Notes: generated by a model from the sequence alone, not told the origin. A stretch of 64,000 nt of DNA from Flavobacterium sp. NRK F7 (GCF_024054195.1 NZ_JAMXLB010000001.1:3599085-3663084), one strand, 5' to 3'; counted from the first letter of the stretch, positions 8,995 through 18,349 are shown. A program made the numbers and translations.

Positions 8995-10289
8995 GAGACT
9001 GTTTTTAAAGTGGATAAATCATTTTTAAATTGAAGCGCAATATCTTTCTCGTAATGCTTATAAAATTCAGGATCAAAATTGGCTTTCTTTAAATTTTCAA
9101 TTACATACGTAACACTTTTTTGAGTGGTTAAAATGGCATCAAAGAATTCATGTCGCATTCGAATTCCAAAAGTATTTATACCTAAAAAAACATGTGTTTC
9201 CTTATGATAAGCAATACGAACAGCTTTTTTACCAGATGGGTGTTCCCAATACAAATGTTGTTCATATTCTTTAGGTTTCGCCCAAACCCAACCATACGTT
9301 TGATATTCAATATCCAAAAATTTAGCAGAATTAAACCAATGACCAGGAGTATAAGGCATTTTATTTCCACAAATGGTTTGTGCTAATACTTCTCCCATCA
9401 TTCTTCCCGTATACCAAACCGCTTCTACTGGTCTTCTATAACCAATAGCTTCTCTTTGTTCAGCACAATCTCCAATAGCATAGACATTCGGATAATTTGT
9501 TTCCAAATAACGATTTACCAAAACCCCTTTGTTAGTCTCAATACCTGAATCTTTTAAGAAATCAATATTAGGTGATACTCCAACGGTTAAACCTACTATA
9601 TTACAAGGTATTTCTTCACCATCTTCTGTAATTACGGCTTTTGCCCTTCCTGTTTCATCAACAACAATTTCTTTTAAATTCGTTGCTAAACGCAAATCAA
9701 TATGATGTTCTTTAATATGCCTTCCTATTAATTTTGCTTCTCCTTCAGGCAAAACACTACCCCAAAAATGAGTTTCTCTGACTAAAAAAGTAACGGGTAT
9801 TTTTCGGGAAACTAGCATTTCCGCTAATTCTATACCTATTAATCCTCCACCAACTATCACAGCTCCTGTTGCATCTTTAGATAAAGACTCTAATTTTTCT
9901 AAGTCTTGTTTATGATACAATCCTAATACTCCTGTAGCATCTTGTCCTGGCCAGCCAAACTTATTTGGTTTTGAACCCGTAGCAATGACCAAACGATCAT
10001 ATTTAAAAAGGGTATTATCATTTAATCGCAAACTATTTTCTTCTGGCAGTACTTGAGTTACTTTTTTAAACAATAGCTCAATCTTGTTTTTTTTCCAAAA
10101 ATTAGCTTCATAGGGCTGTGTATGTTCAAATTTCATGTGTCCCATGTAAACATACATTAAAGCTGTTCTTGAGAAAAAATATTCTGATTCTTCAGAAATT
10201 ATAGTAATCCTTTTGTCTGAGTTTTTACGAATATGCCTTGCCAGCGTAACACCAGAAATTCCGTTTCCAATTATAACGACGTGTTCCAT
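8991..10289 (-). CDS. NAD(P)/FAD-dependent oxidoreductase
   Basis: A two-dinucleotide-fold flavoprotein of 432 residues. Seen: an N-terminal FAD-binding GNGISGVTLA, ATGSKPN, a second nucleotide-binding motif VGGGLIGIELAE near residue 150, and the C-terminal FAD motif YAIGDCAE. This is the pattern of NADH-dependent rubredoxin/nitrite-reductase-type reductases. The 4-bp overlap with the NosR-like gene suggests it feeds electrons from NAD(P)H into that membrane protein (inference). The C-terminal 100 residues are specific to a Bacteroidetes subgroup and give no clear function. Confidence 0.85.
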   Translation of the reverse strand: MEHVVIIGNGISGVTLARHIRKNSDKRITIISEESEYFFSRTALMYVYMGHMKFEHTQPYEANFWKKNKIELLFKKVTQVLPEENSLRLNDNTLFKYDRLVIATGSKPNKFGWPGQDATGVLGLYHKQDLEKLESLSKDATGAVIVGGGLIGIELAEMLVSRKIPVTFLVRETHFWGSVLPEGEAKLIGRHIKEHHIDLRLATNLKEIVVDETGRAKAVITEDGEEIPCNIVGLTVGVSPNIDFLKDSGIETNKGVLVNRYLETNYPNVYAIGDCAEQREAIGYRRPVEAVWYTGRMMGEVLAQTICGNKMPYTPGHWFNSAKFLDIEYQTYGWVWAKPKEYEQHLYWEHPSGKKAVRIAYHKETHVFLGINTFGIRMRHEFFDAILTTQKSVTYVIENLKKANFDPEFYKHYEKDIALQFKNDLSTLKTVS

Positions 10290-10357
10290 ATCAAAAATTT
10301 AACTGGGTAAAAATAGACTATTAAGTTACTAATTAAAGTTAGAAATCTTACTTTTAT

Positions 10358-11275
10358 TTAAAAAATAGCTCTTAAACCCATATTAAAAGATTGTCCAAGA
10401 CCACTTTCGTAACCTCTAACGAATTTAGAATACAATAATTCTATATTTAGTATCTGAGATAATTGATATTTGGCTCCAGCACCTATGGCGGAATAATTTT
10501 GAGAAAATTCATTTCCTAAATCTATTAATTGTGCATGTTGCACATATCCTAAAACAGTAAATTTAGAAGTTGGAAAATAACTTAAGAAAATACCTGGAGC
10601 TACTTCTAAGCTAGTATTAGCAAAACCACCATTCGGATTAAAAGATCCGTCTTCATTTTTATTTTTTTTTCCTAAGAATAAACGCGTTCCTAATTCTGAG
10701 AACAATTGAAACTTCTCACCAGGAAACGTATAGTCATAAAAAAATCGATTTTGCCAAATAAAACTCTTCTGAGCTAAATATCCATTTTCATTCGTTTCTT
10801 TGTCGAAAACGGGAAAATACAATGAACTCTGTATCGAAAATCTAGGTAGCCGATAAAATGGAGCTACTTTAACGGAAGGTGCAATATGTGCTACTCCACT
10901 TCTAGATTTCCCCCTTTCGTTTTGAAAAGAAAATACACTTATGGCTTTTTGATTAGTAAAGGTATTGGAACGAAATTCAAGAATAACTCCTGTATTCCAT
11001 TTTTTATTCTGACTTACTCCTGTAAAAACTTCTAATGAAGTATTGAAAAAGGTAGACCGAGGCACTTCTAAATTTATTCCATTCGCATTAGCTCTTGTTT
11101 GGGTATATAGATTATTAAACCATTTGATATCCCATTTTCCTTTTTCTAACAATTTGGAAGGTGTATAATTTTGAATATTAGTTGCTCCTTCGAATAGTTC
11201 CTCTTCTTCTTGTGCAAACAAAAACAAAGGATTAAATAACAAAATAAAACTAAGTATAAGGACATTTTTTATCAT
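10358..11275 (-). CDS. Putative outer-membrane beta-barrel protein
   Basis: A 305-residue exported protein with signal peptide (MIKNVLILSFILLFNPLFLFAQ). The mature part is rich in alternating aromatic and polar segments and ends in an aromatic residue (GLRAIF), as expected for an outer-membrane barrel. The opening ELFEGATNIQNYTPSKLLEKGKWDIKWFNNLYTQ resembles proteins often annotated only as transporter or hypothetical in Flavobacteriaceae. It is 68 bp downstream-side of the FAD oxidoreductase start and may share its redox role, but no direct evidence supports this. Confidence 0.6.
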   Translation of the reverse strand: MIKNVLILSFILLFNPLFLFAQEEEELFEGATNIQNYTPSKLLEKGKWDIKWFNNLYTQTRANANGINLEVPRSTFFNTSLEVFTGVSQNKKWNTGVILEFRSNTFTNQKAISVFSFQNERGKSRSGVAHIAPSVKVAPFYRLPRFSIQSSLYFPVFDKETNENGYLAQKSFIWQNRFFYDYTFPGEKFQLFSELGTRLFLGKKNKNEDGSFNPNGGFANTSLEVAPGIFLSYFPTSKFTVLGYVQHAQLIDLGNEFSQNYSAIGAGAKYQLSQILNIELLYSKFVRGYESGLGQSFNMGLRAIF

Positions 11276-11395
11276 AACAAGTAAATATTAATAGTCTCAC
11301 CATTTGTATGAGACAAAAATTAATTAGTATAACAAAGGGGAAACAAATTCCCCTTCGTAAAAAAATAAACTAAAATTAAGTCAATAGTGGATTAA

Positions 11396-12256
11396 TTATC
11401 TACTTACTGTTCCTGAAGAGAAAGTATTTAAATTTGTCATCATACTAATGGTTTGACCCGTTACTGCAGGATTAGCAATAGTATGTACTAGTGGTTTTAA
11501 AGCAAAAGGCATGGGAGAATTATCGGGTTCTGGCTCAACAGAGATTACTACTGTAGAACCACTTAAATTTCCAGGAAACGTTAATCCAGCTGGAGCATTC
11601 ATTAGAAAATCTTCACCTGGAAATGGAGGAGCCATTTGATTTCCTGAATAAGGAGCCGCTTCATCCGAACCATTTGGAGAAGAAAAACGCCCCGTACTTA
11701 ATACCGTACCATTAGTTACTATCCAACCTTCATATTTCCAACCAGCATCTAAATCAGGCAAATTTAAGCCAGCCATAGCAGAACCACTCGTATCATCTAA
11801 AAACCAAATTCCCGATTCTGGATTCGCATTGCCATTTGTAGGTGTGCCTAAAAAATAGTTCCCAGATGTACTACTAAAATCTCCTACAATAGCAGTAGAA
11901 ACGGTTGCTGTCTTTCCAGAAAAATCTCCTACTAAGTATTTTGTATTAGAAGGAGCTGTACTTGGATCGATGGTAGGTTCAATACTTAAAACAAATTTGG
12001 TTGCTTTAGCTAAATTGGAAGCATCTACAATAAAAGAAGTTTGAGAAAGCATTCCAGTAGCATCTACTGTAAAAACACCTGTAGAAACTGGGCTACCATC
12101 TACAATAATCCAGCCTTCGTATTTGTAATTGGCACCCAAATTTTCAAGACCAGATAGATTTAGTTTTAATTCTGATGTTGTAGTTACCTCATCATCATTA
12201 TTGCAAGAAATCAGAACTAGATTTAAAGCAAAAAGTGTTAAAAAAAGTTTTTTCAT
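11396..12256 (-). CDS. Lipoprotein with duplicated anti-sigma-like domain
   Basis: A 286-residue lipoprotein: signal peptide with LISC lipobox (Cys18) followed by NNDDE. Two halves repeat the same block: KYEGWIIVDGSPVSTGVFTVD near residue 45 and KYEGWIVTNGTVLSTGRFS near residue 175, each with a following SxEP segment (VLSIEPTID and VISVEPEPD). Similar blocks occur in RskA/anti-sigma C-terminal domains, but no cytoplasmic sigma-binding part is present, so a regulatory role is unlikely. Function unknown. It is divergent from the gene at 12413. Confidence 0.55.
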   Translation of the reverse strand: MKKLFLTLFALNLVLISCNNDDEVTTTSELKLNLSGLENLGANYKYEGWIIVDGSPVSTGVFTVDATGMLSQTSFIVDASNLAKATKFVLSIEPTIDPSTAPSNTKYLVGDFSGKTATVSTAIVGDFSSTSGNYFLGTPTNGNANPESGIWFLDDTSGSAMAGLNLPDLDAGWKYEGWIVTNGTVLSTGRFSSPNGSDEAAPYSGNQMAPPFPGEDFLMNAPAGLTFPGNLSGSTVVISVEPEPDNSPMPFALKPLVHTIANPAVTGQTISMMTNLNTFSSGTVSR

Positions 12257-12412
12257 AGCATTTTTTTTATGTTTATTAATTGTTCTTTTTCATTTTTAAC
12301 AAATTTCACATTAAAAATTTAGAGACAAATTTTCTATTTTTCCTATATAGTTGGCAATTTTACCTCAAAGTATTAGTTGATTCACTTTTTTATTGATATT
12401 TGAAAAAAAACT

Positions 12413-13675
12413 ATGAAAAAAAACCTTTATATACTTCTTCTTTTATGGTGCTCTACTTTACATTCTCAAGAAAATAGCATTCATAAAATTAACTGGTCAG
12501 GACAAAAAAAAATGGATGTAATTTTCATGACTCGTTTTATTCAAAGTAAAGTTGGAGAAGCTTTAGATAGTATAAAGTTGAATTCTGATATTCAAGCATT
12601 AACACGATTGAATGGAATAACCAAAGTAACCTACACGGTTGATAAACAAAAAGAGAATGAAACGTATGAGGTTACTTTTTTTCTCATCGAAAATTACACT
12701 TTGATTCCCAATTTAAGCTTATGGACCACAGATGATGCTCCGGCTGCCTATAGAGTAGGACTTTATGAATTCAATTTATTAGGTAAAAACATAAGCATAG
12801 GTGGGTTTTATCAGTTTAATGGTATCAATTCCTTTGGCTTACAATTCGCAGCTCCGTATCTTTTTAATGAAAATTGGGGTTTAGAAACCAGTTTACAACA
12901 AATTGGCAGTATTGAACCTGTTTTTTTTAATAGTGCTTCTGCTAAATATGAATATACGAATAAAGCGTTTGAATTATTAGGTGTCTATCGAACTAATTTT
13001 AAAAACACCATTAAATTTGGTAGTTCCTTATTTAATGAAAAATATACCTATATAAACGGAGCCACAAGTCCCGAAATTCCACAAGATTTCACAATTGACA
13101 AAGTACTGTTTAAAGTGAACAATCAATATGACAATTTGAAATACGAATTTTATTTAGTAGAGGGTATTAAAAACAGCAGTTACTTTCAATTTGTGACTCA
13201 AACCAATTCTTTTCAAAATGAATTTTTAATAGGTTGGAATGATTTTGTATATTTAAAACGTTTTGGAAAAACTGGAAATTTTGGAACACGAATACGATTA
13301 GGATTAGCTTCCAATGATGTTTCACCCTTTGCGCCCTTTGCTTTAGATAATAATATTAATTTAAGAGGTGTAGGAAATATCATTGATAGAGGTACCGGCT
13401 CTTTTGTAATGAATAACGAATATCGGTATACGCTCTATGAAAAAAAATGGTTTGTGCTCCAAAGCAACACTTTTATAGATTTAGGTTCATGGAGAAAACC
13501 AGGAGGCAATTGGAATGATTTTGTGGCTTCTGAAAATTTTAGAATTTTTCCAGGTGTTGGATTACGTTTTATACATAAAACCATTTTTAATGCCATTTTT
13601 CGTATCGATTATGGGATTGGCATTAATGAAAATGGAGCTAAAGGATTGGTTTTTGGTATTGGTCAATATTTTTAA
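12413..13675 (+). CDS. Omp85/TamA-like outer-membrane protein with one POTRA
   Basis: A 420-residue exported protein with signal peptide (MKKNLYILLLLWCSTLHSQ). Residues 25-90 look like a single POTRA module (NWSGQKKMDVIFMTRFIQSKVGEAL...LTRLNGITKVTYTVD). The remainder has the alternating pattern of a beta-barrel with a late RGVGNIIDRGTGSFVMNNEYRY segment like the surface-antigen/BamA barrel, and the C-terminus is aromatic (GIGQYF). It is shorter than BamA or TamA and has only one POTRA. It is 2 bp from the hydrolase gene, so the two are one operon. Confidence 0.65.
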   Translation: MKKNLYILLLLWCSTLHSQENSIHKINWSGQKKMDVIFMTRFIQSKVGEALDSIKLNSDIQALTRLNGITKVTYTVDKQKENETYEVTFFLIENYTLIPNLSLWTTDDAPAAYRVGLYEFNLLGKNISIGGFYQFNGINSFGLQFAAPYLFNENWGLETSLQQIGSIEPVFFNSASAKYEYTNKAFELLGVYRTNFKNTIKFGSSLFNEKYTYINGATSPEIPQDFTIDKVLFKVNNQYDNLKYEFYLVEGIKNSSYFQFVTQTNSFQNEFLIGWNDFVYLKRFGKTGNFGTRIRLGLASNDVSPFAPFALDNNINLRGVGNIIDRGTGSFVMNNEYRYTLYEKKWFVLQSNTFIDLGSWRKPGGNWNDFVASENFRIFPGVGLRFIHKTIFNAIFRIDYGIGINENGAKGLVFGIGQYF

Positions 13676-13677
13676 AA

Positions 13678-14661
13678 ATGAAAAAAACATACTATTTAGT
13701 CTTTCTTCTTTTTACTTTTTGTGCATCACAAGAAAACAAAATCAATGGTATTAGTTTTGTTGCTTCCAATACCTTAACGAGTCAAAAAGAAGTGATTCCT
13801 GTCTTAGAAACAAATGCCAATTGGGTAACACTCATGCCTTTTGCTTTCATGAAATCTTTACAAGACACCACCATTCATTTTAACTCTAAAAGGCAATGGA
13901 TTGGTGAAAGAAAAGAAGGCATAGAACATGCAAGTGGTATTTTTCATAACAATAAGATAAAAATCATGCTAAAACCTCAAATCTGGATTCACAGAGGTTT
14001 TACGGGTCATATTGAAATGAAAACAGAAAAAGATTGGCAAACTTTTGAAGAAAACTATGCTCAATTTATTCTTTTTTATGCGGCAATTGCACAAGAACAG
14101 AATATCGAATTGCTCTGTATTGGTACAGAATTAAATTCATTTGTTTCCCAAAGACCTCAATTTTGGAATCAATTGATTCAACGCATTCGAAAAATTTACA
14201 AAGGGCAACTTACTTATGCTGAAAATTGGGATACGTATCAAAATGTTCCTTTTTTTACCAAATTGGATTATATTGGAATAGACGCCTATTTTCCTTTAGC
14301 AAATGAGCAAACGCCATCAGTTGAATTACTTGAAAAAGAATGGAATAGACATAAAAGCAGCATGCAATCTTTTGCTGAAAAACTAAAGAAAAAAGTTTTG
14401 TTTACTGAATATGGCTACCAAAGCACAGATTATACCACACATGAACCTTGGAATTTTTCTAAAGAAAAAAAAGTCAATTTAGTAGCTCAAACCAATGCTT
14501 TAACCGCTTTATATAATGAGTTTTGGAATGAAGATTGGTTTGCTGGCGGTTTTTTATGGAAATGGTTTGATGCCAATGAGCAAGTAGGTGGAGAAAACGA
14601 CAGCGATTATACGGTTCAAAACAAACCATCTTTAGATGTAGTTAAGCGTTTTTATAAATAA
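13678..14661 (+). CDS. GH113-like TIM-barrel glycoside hydrolase
   Basis: A 327-residue protein with a short signal peptide. Seen: KPQIWIHRGFTGHI, then LCIGTELNSF (putative acid/base Glu near residue 149), TYAENWD, LDYIGIDAYFPL, and LFTEYGYQS (putative nucleophile Glu near 244), the order found in GH113 beta-mannanase-like enzymes and the GTA TIM-barrel family. The signal peptide predicts periplasmic or surface action on a hexose polymer; substrate is not readable. It starts 2 bp after the barrel gene and is followed by a bidirectional terminator. Confidence 0.75.
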   Translation: MKKTYYLVFLLFTFCASQENKINGISFVASNTLTSQKEVIPVLETNANWVTLMPFAFMKSLQDTTIHFNSKRQWIGERKEGIEHASGIFHNNKIKIMLKPQIWIHRGFTGHIEMKTEKDWQTFEENYAQFILFYAAIAQEQNIELLCIGTELNSFVSQRPQFWNQLIQRIRKIYKGQLTYAENWDTYQNVPFFTKLDYIGIDAYFPLANEQTPSVELLEKEWNRHKSSMQSFAEKLKKKVLFTEYGYQSTDYTTHEPWNFSKEKKVNLVAQTNALTALYNEFWNEDWFAGGFLWKWFDANEQVGGENDSDYTVQNKPSLDVVKRFYK

Positions 14662-14684
14662 TTTCTAAAAAAAGCAGAATACCT

Positions 14685-14720
14685 AAAATCCCTACAACAA
14701 TAGAATGCTGTAGGGATTTT
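14685..14720. terminator. Bidirectional terminator
   Basis: A perfect 12-bp stem (AAAATCCCTACA / TGTAGGGATTTT) with a 12-nt loop and A/T runs on both sides. It separates the hydrolase operon from the convergent AhpD-like gene. Confidence 0.8.
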
Positions 14721-14748
14721 AAATAAAAAACAAATGGAACTAAATGAT

Positions 14749-15240
14749 TTAGACTAATTCTTGTTCAATCGGAGTTGCAATTGGAAAATCGATAGCGAAA
14801 TCAGTCAAATTATGGATGTAATTACTAATGATTTTATCGCCTATTACTAGTACAACATCAATCATATTCGCTTCATTATAACCTGCTTGAAAAAAAGCTT
14901 CTTTTGCTGAAACAGCAGCTTTACCTTTATTTGCCACTACAGAAGCAGCAAATTTCACTAAGGCATCTAATTTAGAATCAAAAGTGGCAGTTCCTTTTCT
15001 TAATTCGATGATTTGTTCCTCAGAAAAACCATTCATTTTCCCAATTAAGGTGTGAGCAGATTGACAATATAGACAATTGTTGATTTGACTTGTCACTAAG
15101 TTGATTACTTCTCTTTCTTTTGCTTTTAATGTACTCTTTCTGTTTTGTAGCGCTAAATAATCGCCTAAAGCAGTTTCATTCTTAGCAAAGTAAGCATATA
15201 AATTTGGAACAAATCCTAATCCTTTTTGAAGGTTATCAAA
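14749..15240 (-). pseudogene. AhpD/carboxymuconolactone-decarboxylase-like gene without a start
   Basis: The frame encodes a CMD/AhpD-type protein with the redox motif CLYCQSAH, MNGFSEEQ and VNKGKAAVS. Family homology runs upstream of the GTG at 15096: in the same frame one reads FDNLQKGLGFVPNLY and further residues back to about 15240. No ATG, GTG or TTG lies in frame before the GTG at 15096, and the frame runs out of phase into the 3' end of the AraC gene at 15284. The usual first 15-20 residues are missing. It could be expressed from the internal GTG as a 115-residue fragment, but a 5'-deleted remnant is more likely. Confidence 0.6.
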
Positions 15241-15283
15241 AAGGGTTAGACCATATTTCCTTGAGTTTTGTCTATTTTTCCCT

Positions 15284-16105
15284 TTAGGCTTTTTTCTTAA
15301 ATTCAGAAGGAGAAACGCCTTTTATTTTTTTAAAAAAACGACTAAAGGTTTGTATATCTTCATAACCTACATCGTAGGTAATTTCTTTAATAGACTTGTC
15401 AGTATATCGCAATAGCCGAATTGCTTCTAGCATAATTCGGTCTTGGATGATTTGTAAAGGTGTTTTCTTACCAACTTTCTTAAACACATTGGATAAGGTT
15501 TTGGGGCTTTTATGTAATAAAGTAGCATAATCCGCAACTTGATGTTTGGTTCTAAAATGAACTTCCACTAAATAATTGTATTCTCTAACCAAATCAAATT
15601 GTTGTTTGTCAAAAGCAATTAATTCCGTTTGCTCTTTATAAATTCTAATACATAGAATAAGAAGTCGTTTCAACATCATTTGCAGCATTTCACTTTTAAG
15701 TTCATCTTTGGAATGCATTTCAATGATAAACATTTTCCAAAGTGCTTCAAATTTCTCCACCTCAAGAGTCGGAATTTGAATTTTAGCCAAATGGGAAGCG
15801 CCAAAAAACAAAACCCCTTTACAACCCACTTCACTATCATGGTCTAAAATACAATAGAAAGCTCTGTTAAAACGAACCAACCTTACTTTTTGAACCTCAA
15901 TTAGGGTTACGTTATGATATTCCGTTACAAAAATGATTTCATTTTCTTTTAAAACGGTACTAACACCATCTACTAGAAGATGTACTTCTTCGATAGCCCA
16001 AATAATACTGAGGCCTTCTTTTATTTTTTCTTTTAACAGCTCACAATTCTGTGGTGTAATTTCTTCTAGTCGAATGAATTCATTTATTTGACCTGTATAA
16101 ATCAT
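15284..16105 (-). CDS. AraC-family regulator (paralogue 1)
   Basis: A 273-residue regulator with a C-terminal AraC double helix-turn-helix (about 170-273): VADYATLLHKSPKTLSNVFKK, then IKEITYDVGYEDIQTFSRFFKKIKGVSPSEF. The N-terminal half is a cupin-like sensing domain (LLVDGVSTVLKENEIIFVTEYHNVTL). It is clearly homologous over its whole length to the regulator at 16814-17653, sharing the HDSEVGCKGVLFFGAS block. The two flank a DUF2911 gene, which suggests a local duplication. The ligand is unknown. The headless AhpD-like frame follows at once. Confidence 0.88.
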   Translation of the reverse strand: MIYTGQINEFIRLEEITPQNCELLKEKIKEGLSIIWAIEEVHLLVDGVSTVLKENEIIFVTEYHNVTLIEVQKVRLVRFNRAFYCILDHDSEVGCKGVLFFGASHLAKIQIPTLEVEKFEALWKMFIIEMHSKDELKSEMLQMMLKRLLILCIRIYKEQTELIAFDKQQFDLVREYNYLVEVHFRTKHQVADYATLLHKSPKTLSNVFKKVGKKTPLQIIQDRIMLEAIRLLRYTDKSIKEITYDVGYEDIQTFSRFFKKIKGVSPSEFKKKA

Positions 16106-16160
16106 AAACGAAAGTTTTACTTCAAATCTATTCTTCTTTTATTTCTTTAACTTTTAAAAA

Positions 16161-16197
16161 AATAAAACTGATAGTAAAAAGCACTATCAGTTTTATT
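16161..16197 (-). terminator. Terminator after the DUF2911 gene
   Basis: A 15-bp perfect stem (AATAAAACTGATAGT / ACTATCAGTTTTATT) with a short loop just downstream (minus strand) of the DUF2911 stop. Confidence 0.7.
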
Positions 16198-16216
16198 CTA
16201 ATTTTCTAAAAACTAT

Positions 16217-16792
16217 TTATTTTAAGGTTACTGGTATTTCAGCAACGGTTTTATCCCAACCTATTTTAATGTGTACTACATTTTTACTTTTTTCATATAA
16301 TACGATGGATAAAGCTTCTATTTCTGCATCCGAAGTTGAAGTTGGAACGGTTACACTTGCAATATCAAAAGCAGGATCATAAGAGTAATTTCCCCAGCCA
16401 TCGTTTACGGTATTTAATTTGATAGTCCATTCTTTTTCAGTTGGAATAGCAATTAAAGTATAGCGACCTGCTTTAACATTGGTTCCGCCAAAAACAGCAT
16501 CCGTTAAAAATAAAACTTCAGTTGATTCATTGGCTCCAATTCTCCATGCTTCACCAAATTTTACGACATCACCAAAAATAGTTCTCCCTTTTTTTAAAGG
16601 ACGCGAGTATAAAACTCTTATTTTAGGTTCTGCTTCTAACTGTTTCTCTTTGTCTTTAATGAAAGCTCTTTTAGTTGCGTTATCTGGAAAATAAGAGGCA
16701 TCCATAACACTTTTATCCATTTTAGGAAATTCTTGAGCATTAGTTAATAGTGTGCTTGCTCCTAGTAGCAGTGTAAGTACGATTTTTTTCAT
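16217..16792 (-). CDS. DUF2911 exported protein
   Basis: A 191-residue protein with signal peptide (MKKIVLTLLLGASTLLTNAQ). The segment RVLYSRPLKKGRTIFGDVVKFGEAWRIGANESTEVLF followed by AGRYTLIAIPTEKEWTIKLN is the hallmark of DUF2911, a common periplasmic Bacteroidetes family of unknown role. It lies between two paralogous AraC regulators and is followed by a strong hairpin. It may be the target gene of one of them (inference). Confidence 0.88.
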   Translation of the reverse strand: MKKIVLTLLLGASTLLTNAQEFPKMDKSVMDASYFPDNATKRAFIKDKEKQLEAEPKIRVLYSRPLKKGRTIFGDVVKFGEAWRIGANESTEVLFLTDAVFGGTNVKAGRYTLIAIPTEKEWTIKLNTVNDGWGNYSYDPAFDIASVTVPTSTSDAEIEALSIVLYEKSKNVVHIKIGWDKTVAEIPVTLK

Positions 16793-16813
16793 AATTGTTT
16801 TCTTTAATTATAT

Positions 16814-17653
16814 TTAGATTGATTGTATATTTTTCACATCGCGATACGCTTTGGGAGAAATCCCTATTTTATTTTTAAAAAAGCGACTAAAAGAAGGCAT
16901 ATCTTCAAAGCCTAATTCAAAAGTAATCTCTTTTATAGGAATTTCGGTACTAATTAACATCCTTTTAGCTTCCAAAAGAATGCGATCTTGAATAATTTGT
17001 AAAGGAGACCGATTACTATGTGAAGAGAAAAGATTGGTAAGCGATTTTGCTGGTTTATTCATTAAATCGGCATAGTCAGCAACCAAGTGCTTTTTTTTGA
17101 AATGTACTTCTACCAAAAAACTGAAATTTCTAATCACATCCATTTTAGTCTCTTGAACAGTTGTAATTTTATGCTGGCATTTGAATATTCTGGTACATAA
17201 AATTAGAAAGCGTTTAAGTAGCATTTGTAACATCTCACCCTGCATTTCATCTGTAGTTTTGAATTCGTTATGAAAAACGTTCCAAAGAATTTGAATGGCT
17301 TTCTTATTTTCTTCCTGTAAGGTAATCATAGGGACTTGGGAAGCGCCAAAAAACAAAAGCCCTTTACATCCTATTTCACTGTCGTGGTTATCCAAACAAT
17401 AAAAAGAACGGTTAAAACGAATGACATTTAAAGTATCAATTGAAGATAAATCCACCGAATGCAATTCTGTTAAAAAAAGAATTTGATTGGGTTTCAATTC
17501 ATAGGAAACGTTGTCTATAATTAAAGTAGAACTTGATTTTGCATTCCAAAAAATAGAAAGATAACTTTCTTGATCTTGAGTTACTTCTGAAATTGTTTCT
17601 TTTGTTATTGTTGAGAGAAGAAAAAATTCTCCGTTTTCACCTTTGAATTCCAT
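16814..17653 (-). CDS. AraC-family regulator (paralogue 2)
   Basis: A 279-residue regulator with a C-terminal AraC helix-turn-helix region (ADYADLMNKPAKSLTNLF; PIKEITFELGFEDMPSFSRFFKNKIGISPKAY). Its N-terminal half aligns with the regulator at 15284-16105, including SFYCLDNHDSEIGCKGLLFFGAS. It lies 20 bp upstream of DUF2911 and 6 bp after the arsenosugar-type glycosyltransferase, so it may be the distal gene of the long minus-strand arsenosugar operon or the first of a new unit. Inducer unknown. Confidence 0.88.
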   Translation of the reverse strand: MEFKGENGEFFLLSTITKETISEVTQDQESYLSIFWNAKSSSTLIIDNVSYELKPNQILFLTELHSVDLSSIDTLNVIRFNRSFYCLDNHDSEIGCKGLLFFGASQVPMITLQEENKKAIQILWNVFHNEFKTTDEMQGEMLQMLLKRFLILCTRIFKCQHKITTVQETKMDVIRNFSFLVEVHFKKKHLVADYADLMNKPAKSLTNLFSSHSNRSPLQIIQDRILLEAKRMLISTEIPIKEITFELGFEDMPSFSRFFKNKIGISPKAYRDVKNIQSI

Positions 17654-17659
17654 AGCTTC

Positions 17660-18349
17660 TTATTTTATGTGTTTTTTATAGTACCGGTAAATTCCTTGGT
17701 GATTGCAGACTTTTACATGATATAAAAGATGAATCATCATGAAATGAAATTGCAATTTCCAAAATCCATTTTCTTGGTATCTTCTACTTGAAGTTATAAT
17801 TGGTTTTTGTATTACATGAAAGCTTGCTTGCTTATACAATCTATGGATAAACTCATTGTCTTCATACACTATAAAATTAGTATTAAAACCTCCTAATTTG
17901 TCAAATAACTCTTTTTGAATAAACAAAGACTGATCTCCTCCTCTAAAGTATTTTAAATTAAATTGTGTAAACCATTCGGACACTTTTAAAAGCACATGAC
18001 TCGATTCAAAACTCATTTTAAAACAGCCTGATAGTTTACCTTTATGAATGGATTCTAAAATTAATTCATCAAATCCTCTTGGTGGAATGGAATCACAATG
18101 CAAAAAATACAATACTTTTCCAGTAGCATAAGAAGCTCCATGATTTAATTGTTTTGCTCTTCCTTTACTACTATGTAAAATAGTGACCGATTTATATTCT
18201 TCCAAAATTCGAATTGTTTGATCGGTACTACCTCCATCTACAACAAGTATTTCTTTACAATTTTTGGGATTGGTATTTTCAAGTAAATAAGTAATTACTT
18301 TACCTATATTTTTTTCTTCATTGAATATAGGGATAATAATTGAAATCAT
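17660..18349 (-). CDS. TIGR04283-type arsenosugar biosynthesis glycosyltransferase
   Basis: A 229-residue GT2-fold protein: MISIIIPIFNEEKNIGKVI, VVDGGSTDQT, the LHCDSIPP metal-binding loop, and GGDQSLFIQKELFDKLGGF. This combination is the TIGR04283 family, found beside ArsS/ArsM loci and assigned to arsenosugar synthesis by genomic context. It is four bases from the DUF547 gene within the minus-strand locus. The sugar-transfer step has not been shown biochemically as far as I know, so substrate is inferred. Confidence 0.85.
   Translation of the reverse strand: MISIIIPIFNEEKNIGKVITYLLENTNPKNCKEILVVDGGSTDQTIRILEEYKSVTILHSSKGRAKQLNHGASYATGKVLYFLHCDSIPPRGFDELILESIHKGKLSGCFKMSFESSHVLLKVSEWFTQFNLKYFRGGDQSLFIQKELFDKLGGFNTNFIVYEDNEFIHRLYKQASFHVIQKPIITSSRRYQENGFWKLQFHFMMIHLLYHVKVCNHQGIYRYYKKHIK

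Noticed and set aside
11396..12256. Anti-sigma factor function for the duplicated-domain lipoprotein
   Set aside because: It is an exported lipoprotein without a cytoplasmic sigma-binding part and has no sigma factor gene next to it.
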